Shown here piece after piece: positions 1 to 8,987 of a stretch of 64,000 nucleotides of DNA. The notes beneath the pieces are model-generated. The model was given only the letters and a program-made list of their open reading frames with translations, was not told where the DNA came from and searched no databases. Source of the DNA: an uncultured Rhizobium sp. (lineage in GTDB: Bacteria > Pseudomonadota > Alphaproteobacteria > Rhizobiales > Rhizobiaceae); contig CAMFHE010000029.1 of NCBI GenBank assembly GCA_945952045.1, positions 1-64,000 of the forward strand, written 5' to 3'. Every line of letters starts with the position of its first letter. Position 1 is the first letter of the stretch. The position numbers were made by a program, and so were the translations under genes.

Positions 1-32
1 CAGGCCGACTATGCACTAACATTCCAACCGGA

Positions 33-3000
33 TCACCCCATGGGGGCAGACCAATTTTGACCCCAGCATTTCACTGAGCCGTCAATCAGCAAAGCGCATG
101 AGAACTGATTGCCCGAGGAAAGGGATTTCACCCCTGAGAGGTTCGATACCTCGACAGGCACCTTGGAGGATGCCTGGGTACCGTTCCCGAGCTGCCCGTT
201 CGCGTTGGAACCCCAGCAGAACGCCTTGCCCTGCCCGTCAATCGCGCACGCGTGATCGACCCCATGAGATATCTGCGAGAACTTGTAGGAAACCCCATTC
301 ACGACGATGACAAAGGCTGCACTGTCCGATTTGGACTCGGCGACCGGGTTGTTGTCGGCCCATTCGGCCTTGGCGGCAAAACGGAAGGTGCCTGCTTTTG
401 TCGGAGTGCCGGTGAGCATGCCGTCAGAGTCAAGGCGTAGTCCCTGAGGCAGCCCGGCAGCCTCGCCTGCGCCGGGCTGGGGATTTGCGGTCAAGTTGAG
501 CGTCACCCCGCTCAGCGGAATGTTGAGCACATCGAGTGCAGTCTTCATGTCGTGCGAGTACGCGACATTTCGCTCTGCCTCCGGAAGATCGCCCGCGGCA
601 AGCTCGAGTTTCGTCTCAGGAAGAACGATCCTGAGCGCAAACACCTTCGTAGAGGTCTTGCCGTTCGCGCTGGCCGTCACCGAAACATTGAAGTCACCTG
701 AGGCAATCGGAGTTCCGGACACGACCCCTGTGTGTGGATTCAAGGTAAGGCCCGCTGGAAGCGTTCCTGGAACGACCGCTGTCCAGGCCCAGTAGACGCT
801 GTTTTCGTCGATGCCGTTCAGATCGAGGTTCTGCTTGAAGTCGAAGCTGTAAGGGGTGATCCGCTTGGTGCCCTCCGCCAGTTCGCTCTTCCGCAGGTTA
901 AGATAGATGGCACCTGGTCGCAGCTCCAGCATGATATCGTTGGACTTCTGCTCATCGACCTTGCCTTCGAAACGGTCCCTGCCTGTAATGACGAACGGGC
1001 CGAACGATCCGATCTCATCAGTCGTTCCAGTGAAGGAGCCAGTCAGCGGATCGAACTGCAAGCCTTCGGGGAGCTTCGTCCTCTGTTCCGCGTCCAGATC
1101 CGAATATTCGAGCGATCCTGCGACGTTGGCTGCTGTTATTTTCACGGGCTGGATGGATGTCTGGGCCTCGAGTATCGAGCTCTCAGGAGCGGTGAGGGTC
1201 ATCACCGGAAGGACCTTGAGGGATAGTGGTCGCGATGTGACACGGGTGGTGTACTCGTCAGAGATTGCCACATTGATGCTTCTGTCCTGAGGCTCTTCGA
1301 ATGATCCGGTGATCACCCCGGTGGCCGGGTCGATAGCGAGGTTCGTCCCTGCGAGATCGTTGTTCTCAGGGAAGAATGTCACGGCACCGAGTTCATTGTC
1401 GTAGGTGGGCGTCTCTGTTCGGATGGCGAAACCTACCTTCGTGAGATAGTTCTTGACCAGTAGATCGATCGGATCGTCGTTCATCGACACGTCGAGGAAT
1501 ACGTTGCGAAGTGAGGTTGCCCCTGGAAGATCATCCTCGACCTGGACTGTGAACGGGCCCGTCTGACCGATCTGAAGGGGGCGGCCGTCGAAACGTCCGT
1601 TGATGGCATTGAACGACAGCCCAGCGGGCAGACCCGATGCTGGCGTGATCGACCAGCGTGCCGTTCCGTAGATGTTGTCGGCGAAGGGCTGCGCGATCGG
1701 CGGGCGGCTGCCCCCCAGAGAATTGGGCGTCGTGCCATCGAAGGAATAGTTGTACGTCAGGTTGTTCTCCGTCGGGAACCGAATGGAGATTGGGGGCACG
1801 ATGATGATGGGGACGGTTTGAGACGCGTCACGGCCGGAAACGTCCTTCGCCGTCAATGTGGCTACCCAGGTTCCGGTGGCTGATGGCGTTCCCGAAATAA
1901 TCCCAGTGGAAGGATCAAGGCTCAAAGAAGTGCCCTCGAGTCCTTCCACGTTCCATGTCACGTCGCCGACGGTGTTCAAGGCGATCGGAGCTTGCGATCC
2001 ATGGAACTCGCCAACCCTGAACGGCATCCTGGACGGAAGGGACAGCGTGATAGGGCTTCCATCCTGACGGACCTCCATGTTGAAGGTCTTGGTCGATCGT
2101 GTTTCGATGCCCTTGAACATGTCGACGATCTCGATGGTGATGCCCGGAGCGTTCTGGAGCCTGGTCGGTTTGCCGACGAATGCGGCATGAACGGGATCGA
2201 ATGTCACGCCGTCCGGCATGCTGCCCGACTTCAGAGACCAGCTAACCTCCCCTAGAACGTTGAGAGTGCGGAGGGACAGAGCGTAGTCATGGTTCAAAAG
2301 CAACATCAACGCGGACGGAGACGCGATTTCCGGCTGAAGGCGATCCGTAATTTTCAGGTTGAAGGTTGCCGACGATGTCCCGCGGTCGCCTCCTTTCGTG
2401 TCTACGGCCGTGATGGTGAAGTCACCATCGAACATGGCATCCGAAGTGCCTGTGATCGCTCCGTTTCCTGCATCGAACGACAGTCCGATCGGTAGCTCCG
2501 GAGTAATGGAGTATTCGACCGATCCGACTGCATTCGTGACGGTCGGGGCGAAGGCCACGGGACGATAGAGGTTCATCGAATAATCTGCTGCCGACAGGAT
2601 AAGCGGATCCCGATCCGTGACATCGATCGCGAATTCGTTGGTCGTCACTGACGATCCGTCATAGGTGTCGGTGACGGTAGCGCGCAGACCAGCGTTGCGG
2701 CCGACCGTCTCCGGTGTGCCCGTCACACCGCCTTCACCGAGAACCGTCCCCTGCGGAACGCTTCCGGAGGCAAGGCTCCAGGATGGCGTGCCGATGAGGT
2801 TGCGGACGGTTATCGGAGTTGCGCCCTGCACGTACTGCTTCATCGCATTCTCGGCAGCGACTGCTATTTCGAGCGGACCGACAACGTCCAGGATGATCGA
2901 AGCGGTGCGGGTGCGACCGAACAGGTCGGTCACCGAGTATTTGAAGGAACGGCGCCCGGTGTCTGCGAAGGACACAGAAAGATTTCCAGTTGCCTGATCG

Positions 3001-4502
3001 ATCGCGACCGCACTTCCATATGCGTTGTCAACCAAAGCATAGGTGGCGGGCAATGTGACGTTGGTCGCTGATAGATCGAAGATTCCATCGATCGGACCTG
3101 CTCTGTGCTTCGCCTTCAAATCGGCAAGCCCGATCAGGCCAGAGCGCCGAACTTCTAGCGTGACGTCCTCGATCCACTCCTGTTGGGTGCCGCGATCAAT
3201 TCCTTTGATCTTGATCTCGGAGAAACGACCATCCACGCGCGGAATTCCCGTGAACGATCCGGCGTGGAGACCAGCGGTCTCGAAGGAGACGCCATCCGGC
3301 AGATTGCCTGAAACCAACGTCCAGTCGATCCCGTCGAACGAGTTGCTACTCGACGGTTCGGACTGCGACGGCTGGCCATATGTCATCTGACCGGAGTAGG
3401 TGAAGCTAAACGGCAGCGGAGACCCCACGGTGATCCTGAAGTTCAGGTCGATCGCCTGGCGCGTCGCATCCGTCACGCGGAGAACCAAGGGGAATACGCC
3501 CTCGCCTCCGGGCTTTCCGGATATTGCTCCGGTCTTTCCGTCGAACTTGACTGGCGATGCCGCGCTGCCCTCTGGCAGCATCCCCGACAAGATCTCCCAT
3601 TTGAAGGGGCCTACGCCGTTGAGACGCGTCGGGATGACCTGAAGCGGAGCTCCCCTGTTCGCGGTTACGTCGGTCTGACCCGCTTCCATTGCTGGTTGGA
3701 TGACGAATTTCAGAGTGCCGCCGACCGAGGGGCGATCCGTGTCGTCGCTCACGGAGTATGGAACCTCGAATGTTCCCGTTTCGGACGGAGTGCCCGACAG
3801 CTCCAGTGATCCGTTGTCGATCGACAGCGGGAACGGTGAGGATCCGACAGCATATCTGACCTCGCCGAACGTGTTGGCCACTCGGGTCACCGACTGGTCG
3901 ACCAGAGGCCGCCCGACAGTCCATACGATGGTTCGGTCAAAGCCGCCGTCGATGGGCCCTATGTTGCGCGGTTCTATAACGGTGAAGCTCGCAACTGTCT
4001 CGCCCGCATACCCGATGCCGTCCACCGCCCGGACACGCACGTTGGCATAGGTCGTGCCCACAGGATCCGTTGTCGAGCCGATCAGGTAACCGTGGGGGCT
4101 TATCGACAGGCCTGGAGGTAGCGATCCCCGATCGACGATGGAAAAGGAAGCGCCCTGAATCGCGTTCTCTGCCTTGAACGCCAAGGACCCGTTGCCGATG
4201 TATCTTTCAACGGTATTGCGGGTCTGAGTGATCGTGACGGCAGCGCGGTCCTCGACGCGGATGGAAAATGGATTTGAGATCACAGGCGTCTGCCGCGATC
4301 CATCGGTCACGGAAACCGCATAAGGCCCGTAAGTCCCGATCTCCTTCATGCCGCTTGCCAGGCCGGAGATGATTCCCGTGGCCGGATCGAACTTGAGGAA
4401 GCCAGGAAGCTTGCCTTGAACTATGGCGTACTGAGCCTGGCCTATGACGCTGTCTTCCGTCAGGATTGGCGAGACTGTTATCGGGGATAGGCGTCGATCC
4501 AC
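33..4502 (-). CDS. C-terminal part of interrupted Ig-like (He_PIG) repeat / RCC1 protein
   Basis: This is the downstream part of a giant repeat protein. It lies in the same frame as the upstream piece (4551-6032), separated by one TAG codon at 4551-4553; the 16 codons between the TAG and the first GTG (4502) are open. The roughly 1489 residues carry about 15 repeats of the type LPxGLxFDxxTGxIxGTP, typical of putative Ig-like (He_PIG) beta domains of surface or secreted proteins. The last ~80 residues change to RCC1-type repeats (HACAIDGQGKAFCWGSNANG, then a second CALLIDGSVKCWGQN). The reading frame then stops at 33-35 inside what should be an ongoing RCC1 array, so a second lesion or true end lies near the window edge. 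There is no signal peptide and no convincing ribosome-binding site before the GTG, so it is probably not expressed alone. Function unknown; adhesion or surface display is an inference from the architecture. Confidence 0.7.
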   Translation of the reverse strand: MDRRLSPITVSPILTEDSVIGQAQYAIVQGKLPGFLKFDPATGIISGLASGMKEIGTYGPYAVSVTDGSRQTPVISNPFSIRVEDRAAVTITQTRNTVERYIGNGSLAFKAENAIQGASFSIVDRGSLPPGLSISPHGYLIGSTTDPVGTTYANVRVRAVDGIGYAGETVASFTVIEPRNIGPIDGGFDRTIVWTVGRPLVDQSVTRVANTFGEVRYAVGSSPFPLSIDNGSLELSGTPSETGTFEVPYSVSDDTDRPSVGGTLKFVIQPAMEAGQTDVTANRGAPLQVIPTRLNGVGPFKWEILSGMLPEGSAASPVKFDGKTGAISGKPGGEGVFPLVLRVTDATRQAIDLNFRITVGSPLPFSFTYSGQMTYGQPSQSEPSSSNSFDGIDWTLVSGNLPDGVSFETAGLHAGSFTGIPRVDGRFSEIKIKGIDRGTQQEWIEDVTLEVRRSGLIGLADLKAKHRAGPIDGIFDLSATNVTLPATYALVDNAYGSAVAIDQATGNLSVSFADTGRRSFKYSVTDLFGRTRTASIILDVVGPLEIAVAAENAMKQYVQGATPITVRNLIGTPSWSLASGSVPQGTVLGEGGVTGTPETVGRNAGLRATVTDTYDGSSVTTNEFAIDVTDRDPLILSAADYSMNLYRPVAFAPTVTNAVGSVEYSITPELPIGLSFDAGNGAITGTSDAMFDGDFTITAVDTKGGDRGTSSATFNLKITDRLQPEIASPSALMLLLNHDYALSLRTLNVLGEVSWSLKSGSMPDGVTFDPVHAAFVGKPTRLQNAPGITIEIVDMFKGIETRSTKTFNMEVRQDGSPITLSLPSRMPFRVGEFHGSQAPIALNTVGDVTWNVEGLEGTSLSLDPSTGIISGTPSATGTWVATLTAKDVSGRDASQTVPIIIVPPISIRFPTENNLTYNYSFDGTTPNSLGGSRPPIAQPFADNIYGTARWSITPASGLPAGLSFNAINGRFDGRPLQIGQTGPFTVQVEDDLPGATSLRNVFLDVSMNDDPIDLLVKNYLTKVGFAIRTETPTYDNELGAVTFFPENNDLAGTNLAIDPATGVITGSFEEPQDRSINVAISDEYTTRVTSRPLSLKVLPVMTLTAPESSILEAQTSIQPVKITAANVAGSLEYSDLDAEQRTKLPEGLQFDPLTGSFTGTTDEIGSFGPFVITGRDRFEGKVDEQKSNDIMLELRPGAIYLNLRKSELAEGTKRITPYSFDFKQNLDLNGIDENSVYWAWTAVVPGTLPAGLTLNPHTGVVSGTPIASGDFNVSVTASANGKTSTKVFALRIVLPETKLELAAGDLPEAERNVAYSHDMKTALDVLNIPLSGVTLNLTANPQPGAGEAAGLPQGLRLDSDGMLTGTPTKAGTFRFAAKAEWADNNPVAESKSDSAAFVIVVNGVSYKFSQISHGVDHACAIDGQGKAFCWGSNANGQLGNGTQASSKVPVEVSNLSGVKSLSSGNQFSCALLIDGSVKCWGQNWSAPMG

Positions 4503-4550
4503 GGCTGTGGCCGGGTACGCGAGCGTCAGGTCGTTGTAGATCCGGATGAT

Positions 4551-4553
4551 CTA
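4551..4553 (-). other. in-frame TAG interrupting the giant repeat gene
   Basis: On the minus strand the codons read GCC GAT TAG ATC ATC CGG. Both flanking open frames are in register (6032 minus 4502 is divisible by three), and no frameshift is needed to join them. A single substitution, for example from CAG, would produce it. Confidence 0.85.
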
Positions 4554-6032
4554 ATCGGCAGCTCGAAGGCGGTTGCTCTGATTGGCGACGAGTATGCGCT
4601 GGTCATAGATGCCAGCCGTGGCGAATCCATCTGAGGAATAGGTTCCATCCGCCGCGTCGAACTCGAGAGGTGCTGGTGTTCCCCGTCCATCCGTTTCGGG
4701 TGTAGGTGGTGTGATGTTCTCGTATCGATATGGAGGATCCTGTCCCAGGATCACATTTGGCGTGGAGGTGCGGAAGCCTTGGCCGACCCTGGCATGCACC
4801 TCGGCGGTGGTCACTTCCATCGGTGAGGAATAGACCCTCATGCGGAAGGGATTGCTTGTCACGTCGGCAACGCCGCTTCCCGACGCGGTTACACGAAGCC
4901 CCTCGACGGTTTCGGGCATCGTTGGACGACCGGAGATGACACCCCTCGCCTGTTCTCGGATGACCTCGTTGGTCAGCTCGATTCCATCTGGCAGCATTCC
5001 TGATGACAGAGCGAAATCGACGCTTGTCGAACCAGCGGCAATGCGGCGAAGGAAAGTCTTCCCTACGACTCCCTCAAGGTCCGGCATGTTCGCAAGGTCC
5101 AGCGTTTCCGGAAGTGTGGTGAGCGCGAACGTGTTCGACACGCCTGTTCTTCCGGATCCGCTGTCACGCGCTTCGATCACGAATCTTGCTGTCGTATCGA
5201 AAGTTCCGAAAACACCACCGATGCGTCCGGTGAGCGGATTGAATTCGATGCCCGCAGGACGCGATGTCACCGGCTTCAGCTTGTAGGTGAGCGTACCGAT
5301 GGAATGCTTCACTTCGGGAAGAAGCTTGAATGCTTCCCCCAGCCCCTTATCCGCAGTTTGGTCTTTGATTTCCTCTATGACGGGGCCGTCCTGAACAAGA
5401 AGCTCACCATAGGTGAAGGCGACTTCTCGATCGAGATAATCATAACCACGCCAAGCCACCCCGTAGCTTCCTGCTGAGGTGGCGCGGCCTTGGAACGAAC
5501 CATTGTATGTGCGCATGTCTGCCGGCTGATCCACGATCGGATCCCACCTGACAACATCGATCCCCTGTGGTGCGGGAATCTGTGCGTAGAAATACTCTCC
5601 AGTATGCGTGTACCAGTTCACCTCGGAAACCTGGCCGATCGGCTGGAAGGATTCGAAGCGCACCCTGGCTCGGGCGATCTGCGCGCCGGATGCGCCCGCT
5701 CCATTGATCGTCGCCGCCGTCTTCTCCTCATGCTCGGAAACGCCCGAGATCAATCCGGTCGACTGAGAAAGTGCGAGGCCCTCCGGAAGGTCGCCCTGAG
5801 CAACTGTCCACTCCTCGACCTCGCGTGTTTTCACAGGGATCTGCTTGCTGAAAGGGCGGCCAACGGCAGTGACGAAGAATGCCTGTATATCGTTGCCGGC
5901 CTCAAAATCTCCGTCGGTTGCCGGCTGGTTCAACGCCGGGATCTTGTAGCGGAACACAAACTGCTGATCAGCCGCCGCAGGCGATAGCGAAACTGAAAGC
6001 GATATTACGCTGGCGAGAAAACCTCGAAGCAT
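4551..6032 (-). CDS. N-terminal part of secreted Ig-like (He_PIG) repeat protein, ends at in-frame TAG
   Basis: The 493-residue product begins with a clear Sec signal peptide (MLRGFLASVISLSVSLSPAAA, cleavage expected before DQQF) and continues with about five degenerate putative-Ig repeats (for example LPEGLALSQSTGLISG). A GGAG ribosome-binding site precedes the ATG at 6032. Translation ends at TAG (4551-4553), immediately after ANQSNRLRAAD, but the same frame continues open for almost 1500 further codons with the same repeat type. The intact protein would be about 1999 residues. The most likely reading is a nonsense-mutated gene whose remnant may still be secreted as a short form. Programmed readthrough or a sequencing error are alternatives. 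The neighbours do not suggest a pathway role. Confidence 0.75.
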   Translation of the reverse strand: MLRGFLASVISLSVSLSPAAADQQFVFRYKIPALNQPATDGDFEAGNDIQAFFVTAVGRPFSKQIPVKTREVEEWTVAQGDLPEGLALSQSTGLISGVSEHEEKTAATINGAGASGAQIARARVRFESFQPIGQVSEVNWYTHTGEYFYAQIPAPQGIDVVRWDPIVDQPADMRTYNGSFQGRATSAGSYGVAWRGYDYLDREVAFTYGELLVQDGPVIEEIKDQTADKGLGEAFKLLPEVKHSIGTLTYKLKPVTSRPAGIEFNPLTGRIGGVFGTFDTTARFVIEARDSGSGRTGVSNTFALTTLPETLDLANMPDLEGVVGKTFLRRIAAGSTSVDFALSSGMLPDGIELTNEVIREQARGVISGRPTMPETVEGLRVTASGSGVADVTSNPFRMRVYSSPMEVTTAEVHARVGQGFRTSTPNVILGQDPPYRYENITPPTPETDGRGTPAPLEFDAADGTYSSDGFATAGIYDQRILVANQSNRLRAAD

Positions 6033-6559
6033 GGTCGGACTCCTGGAAAGGTACCCTTAAAGGGTATGGTCAGAAGTCGGCCGGCGGAAATACGCGCTTC
6101 AATATTTTTCGAGAAAATTAATATATAAACCATCGACCGATGTATAAAACACGGTTCCATCTAGTCTATTTTTCTAGGGTTTCTTTATGACCTTCAATCA
6201 ATCTTGCTTTTCGAGGCGGCGGGATGGATTTGCATGAGGAAACGACAGAAGTGTAGCTGATGAACGCCGGGAATCGATGGGGCGTTACCCGATCGTTGGG
6301 CCTAGTTTGCGGCATGTTTCTGGCTAACAAACTCCCCTTTTTTTGGACCCACAGGCCTCTCGATGTGTGCGCGAAGGTTCCTGTGATCAGGCGCTGCCAG
6401 TCGACCTGCTTTCCAGACAGACGCCTCGAGCACTCGGAAACGCACGCGCTCCGGTAACGCAAACCGTCTGAAGATGACGGAATGATGCATATTAGACACC
6501 ATCTCATGTTGCAACCACCGGAAAATGAGGTATTCTGAGACATAACTTGCGAGGAAGAT
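6033..6559. promoter_or_regulatory. divergent intergenic region between repeat gene and LacI regulator
   Basis: This 527-bp stretch is AT-rich around 6090-6180. It holds a 7-bp-arm palindrome (6052-6066) and a small palindrome CATCGACCGATG (6131-6142) on the repeat-gene side. On the regulator side ATGAGGTATT (6525-6534) resembles boxes found near the second LacI-type regulator. A 138-codon minus-strand frame here has no recognisable domain and was not accepted. No RNA gene was recognised. Confidence 0.4.
6052..6066. promoter_or_regulatory. palindrome upstream of repeat-protein gene, possible operator
   Basis: TACCCTT-A-AAGGGTA is a perfect 7-bp inverted repeat with a one-base centre. It lies 20-34 bp before the start codon of the giant repeat gene, where a repressor could overlap the promoter or leader. 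No matching regulator is recognised. Confidence 0.35.
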
Positions 6560-7582
6560 GTGAGCAAAAGAGTCAAGATCAATGAGATCGTCCGCGAGAC
6601 AGGCCTCTCACGGGCTACTGTCGATCGTGCACTGAATGGCAGAGGTGGGATTCATCCTCGAACCGAGAAGGCCATCAGCGATGCCGTGGAACGCCTGGGC
6701 CAGCAAACTCATGATGCGCCCTCACTTGCCAACACCGGGGATTCCGTTGATGCCATCCTGCGGCTGGGGCGTGGGCTCGCGGTTCAGGTCGAGGCTGCAT
6801 TGCTCGAGCATCGCCTACCCCTCACCTTCATGGATATGTATCAACGTGACGAAGAGGAAATGCTGGATGCGGTCATCGGCGCCTGCGAGGACACCTCACG
6901 ACCGTTGATCCTGACTGCAAAGAACTCCGAACGTCTGAGCGCGGTTCTCACGCAGGCCCGTAAGCGAGGCAAGCGGGTCGTCACCCTGGTCTCGGATCTA
7001 CCACATGACTGCCGCGATGCGTTCGTCGGAATCGACAACAGGATGGCCGGGCAGGCAGTCGCGTTCCTAGTCGGCAACCTGCTGAAGGATCATGGTTCGT
7101 CCACCGTGGGCGTCGTTCTGGGTGACTACGCATTCAACTGCCATGAAGATCGAGAAATTGGCTTTCGCTCGCACTTGCGGGCGCATTTCCCCGATGTCCA
7201 TCTTGCAGATGTGGCCAAGGGCGAGGATTCGCCGGAGCAGACATATCGTGCCGTGAAGGATCTCCTCGACAAGTATCCGGACATCTCAGCCATCTACAAT
7301 GTGGCAGGTGGTAATGCCGGGTTGGCCAAGGCGTTGAGAGAGGCGGATCTCGTCGGAAAGGTAGTCGTGATCACTCATGAGGCAAACTCAATTACTGCTC
7401 CTCTCACCCGAGACGGTGTTCTTCAATATCTGGTAGCTCAGGATCCTTCGGAGCTGATCAAGCTTGCAGTTTCCGTTGCGAGCATTGAGCCTGCTCAGTT
7501 GTCGAAAGAACAGCACCTGATCGACTTCGGGCTCTATACCCGCTTCAACATTCCGAAGTTCGGTGCCGAGGTCGTGGGTTAG
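6560..7582 (+). CDS. LacI-family transcriptional regulator (regulator 1 of the inositol island)
   Basis: The 340-residue protein has an N-terminal LacI helix-turn-helix (residues ~6-27, INEIVRETGLSRATVDRALN) followed by a periplasmic-binding-protein-like effector domain. It is clearly paralogous to the second regulator at 17186-18217: both share ARKRGKR, DAFVGIDN, a GNAGLA motif after the IYN segment, and HEAN. The start is GTG at 6560; the nearer ATG at 6558 is followed at once by TGA. A GAGGAAG ribosome-binding site sits immediately upstream. It is convergent with the tautomerase gene that ends the iol operon. It probably senses an inositol or keto-inositol and represses the island; the specific effector is unknown. 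Confidence 0.85.
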   Translation: MSKRVKINEIVRETGLSRATVDRALNGRGGIHPRTEKAISDAVERLGQQTHDAPSLANTGDSVDAILRLGRGLAVQVEAALLEHRLPLTFMDMYQRDEEEMLDAVIGACEDTSRPLILTAKNSERLSAVLTQARKRGKRVVTLVSDLPHDCRDAFVGIDNRMAGQAVAFLVGNLLKDHGSSTVGVVLGDYAFNCHEDREIGFRSHLRAHFPDVHLADVAKGEDSPEQTYRAVKDLLDKYPDISAIYNVAGGNAGLAKALREADLVGKVVVITHEANSITAPLTRDGVLQYLVAQDPSELIKLAVSVASIEPAQLSKEQHLIDFGLYTRFNIPKFGAEVVG

Positions 7583-7681
7583 GGGAAAGCGGCGGCGAGC
7601 CCTCGGGCCCTGCTGCGCGACACTCTCCTGCCGCAGTTAAATTCCAGACCTGAACATGAGCCGAGACTGGCCCGCGGCGCA

Positions 7682-8071
7682 TCAGAGTTCACCCGTGATG
7701 AACTGCGCAACTCCGCGGCCGAACGACCAGTCCTCGTCGGTATTCTCGACGAACGAAATCATGATGTCGGTGGAAGCGATTCCGCACCTGTCATGGAGGT
7801 CCGCACTCAGATTGGCGTAGAACGCAATCTTCTCAGACCGCGGCCTCGGCCTCGATACGATTTCGACGAGAACGAATTTCTCCGTCCGCTCTATGGACAA
7901 ACCCGTGTCCAGAACCCTGAAATGTGATTCATGGTGCTCGTTCAGTATCTGATACCGATCACGCTCGGGAACGTGAAAGGATCGGACCATTGCATCGTGG
8001 GCCGCATCAAGGAGAGCGTCGATGTCTTCGACGCTCCTGCCCTTGTAGACGTGAAACTTCATAACCGGCAT
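7682..8071 (-). CDS. tautomerase family protein (4-oxalocrotonate tautomerase superfamily, Tautomerase_2 type)
   Basis: The 129-residue protein has the 4-OT superfamily hallmark: a proline directly after the initiator Met (MPVMKFHVYKGRS), which becomes the catalytic N-terminal base. Conserved stretches are DRYQILNEH (~42-50), EIVSRPR, and the C-terminal ENTDEDWSFGRG, typical of the longer tautomerase/MSAD-like group. The Met-Pro start fixes the start codon at 8071 in preference to an internal ATG three codons later. It is the last gene of the minus-strand iol operon, 70 bp after iolB. Because keto-enol tautomers occur among inososes, diketo-inositols and 5-deoxyglucuronate, a role in the pathway is plausible, but this gene is not a standard iol component and its substrate is unknown. 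Confidence 0.85.
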   Translation of the reverse strand: MPVMKFHVYKGRSVEDIDALLDAAHDAMVRSFHVPERDRYQILNEHHESHFRVLDTGLSIERTEKFVLVEIVSRPRPRSEKIAFYANLSADLHDRCGIASTDIMISFVENTDEDWSFGRGVAQFITGEL

Positions 8072-8141
8072 GTGCTCTTCCCTGTGGCGCTGACGGCTCT
8101 GCTAGCGATGGAATCGACGTGGAGATCAAGCGGCTGCCGAC

Positions 8142-8966
8142 CTACGAGGCATCTCGCTTCACGATGTGCTCGACTTCAGGAGCCGAAATGAAGCGCCACT
8201 TCCGTAGCGGACCTGCCATGACGTTGAGGTAGTACATTTCGAACCCATAGGGCGCACCGCATGGGTGATGGCCCCGTGGAACCAGGACCACATCGCCGTC
8301 GGATACTGCCATCGTTTCATCGAGCGTACCGTCGTCGGTGTAAACTCTCTGGATCGCGAACCCGTCTGCAGGGTTGAGCCTGTGATAGTACGTCTCCTCG
8401 AGATACGTGATCCTGGGGTAGTCGTCCTCGTCGTGGCGATGCGAGGGATAGCTCGACCAATGCCCCGCGGGGGTGAACACCTCGGTCACCAGAAGTGAAT
8501 CACAGAAGTCCTCGTTCTCCATCGCGATGTTGTTTATGTAGCGGGTGTTCGTGCCCTTACCCCTCTCTGTCAGCGAGATACCCTCCGGACCGATGCGGCG
8601 CGCCGGACGTCCGACCTTGCCCGGTGCCGAGCAGACGGCCACCGTGCAATCCGTCTCCGCGACAAACGACCACTCCTCGTTCGGCGGCACGAACAGGCAA
8701 TGTGGCGGGGTTTTCTCGAAGACGTTCATCCGGTCCCCGAGCACACCCCAATCGGTGCCTGCCGCCCATGCGGCAATCTTTCCCTCGACTACGACAAGGA
8801 TGACTTCGTTCGATCCTGTGATTTCGCCCACCGACTCCCCTGCCCGGAGCTTGTAAAGCGAAAAGCCGACGTATCTCCATCCAGCGGACTGAGGAGTTAT
8901 CTCGTGAACCTTGCCATGTCTGCCAAACGGCTTTCGCTTGAGTTCCACCATTAAGAGTCCTTTCAA
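8142..8966 (-). CDS. iolB: 5-deoxy-glucuronate isomerase
   Basis: This 274-residue cupin-fold protein of the KduI/IolB family carries the typical SYPSHRHDEDDYPRITYLEETYYHR metal-binding segment (His and Glu ligands, residues ~175-200) and GHHPCGAPYGFEMYYLNVMAGP near the C-terminus. IolB converts 5-deoxy-D-glucuronate, the IolD ring-opening product, to 5-dehydro-2-deoxy-D-gluconate, the IolC substrate. It lies 21 bp downstream of iolD in the same operon. Cytoplasmic. Confidence 0.95.
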   Translation of the reverse strand: MKGLLMVELKRKPFGRHGKVHEITPQSAGWRYVGFSLYKLRAGESVGEITGSNEVILVVVEGKIAAWAAGTDWGVLGDRMNVFEKTPPHCLFVPPNEEWSFVAETDCTVAVCSAPGKVGRPARRIGPEGISLTERGKGTNTRYINNIAMENEDFCDSLLVTEVFTPAGHWSSYPSHRHDEDDYPRITYLEETYYHRLNPADGFAIQRVYTDDGTLDETMAVSDGDVVLVPRGHHPCGAPYGFEMYYLNVMAGPLRKWRFISAPEVEHIVKRDAS

Positions 8967-8987
8967 ATGAAGAGTTTGTCGCGACGT

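Noticed and set aside
6166-6582. 138-codon minus-strand frame between the repeat gene and regulator 1
   Set aside because: No domain, Cys/Ser-rich odd composition, and it overlaps the regulator start.
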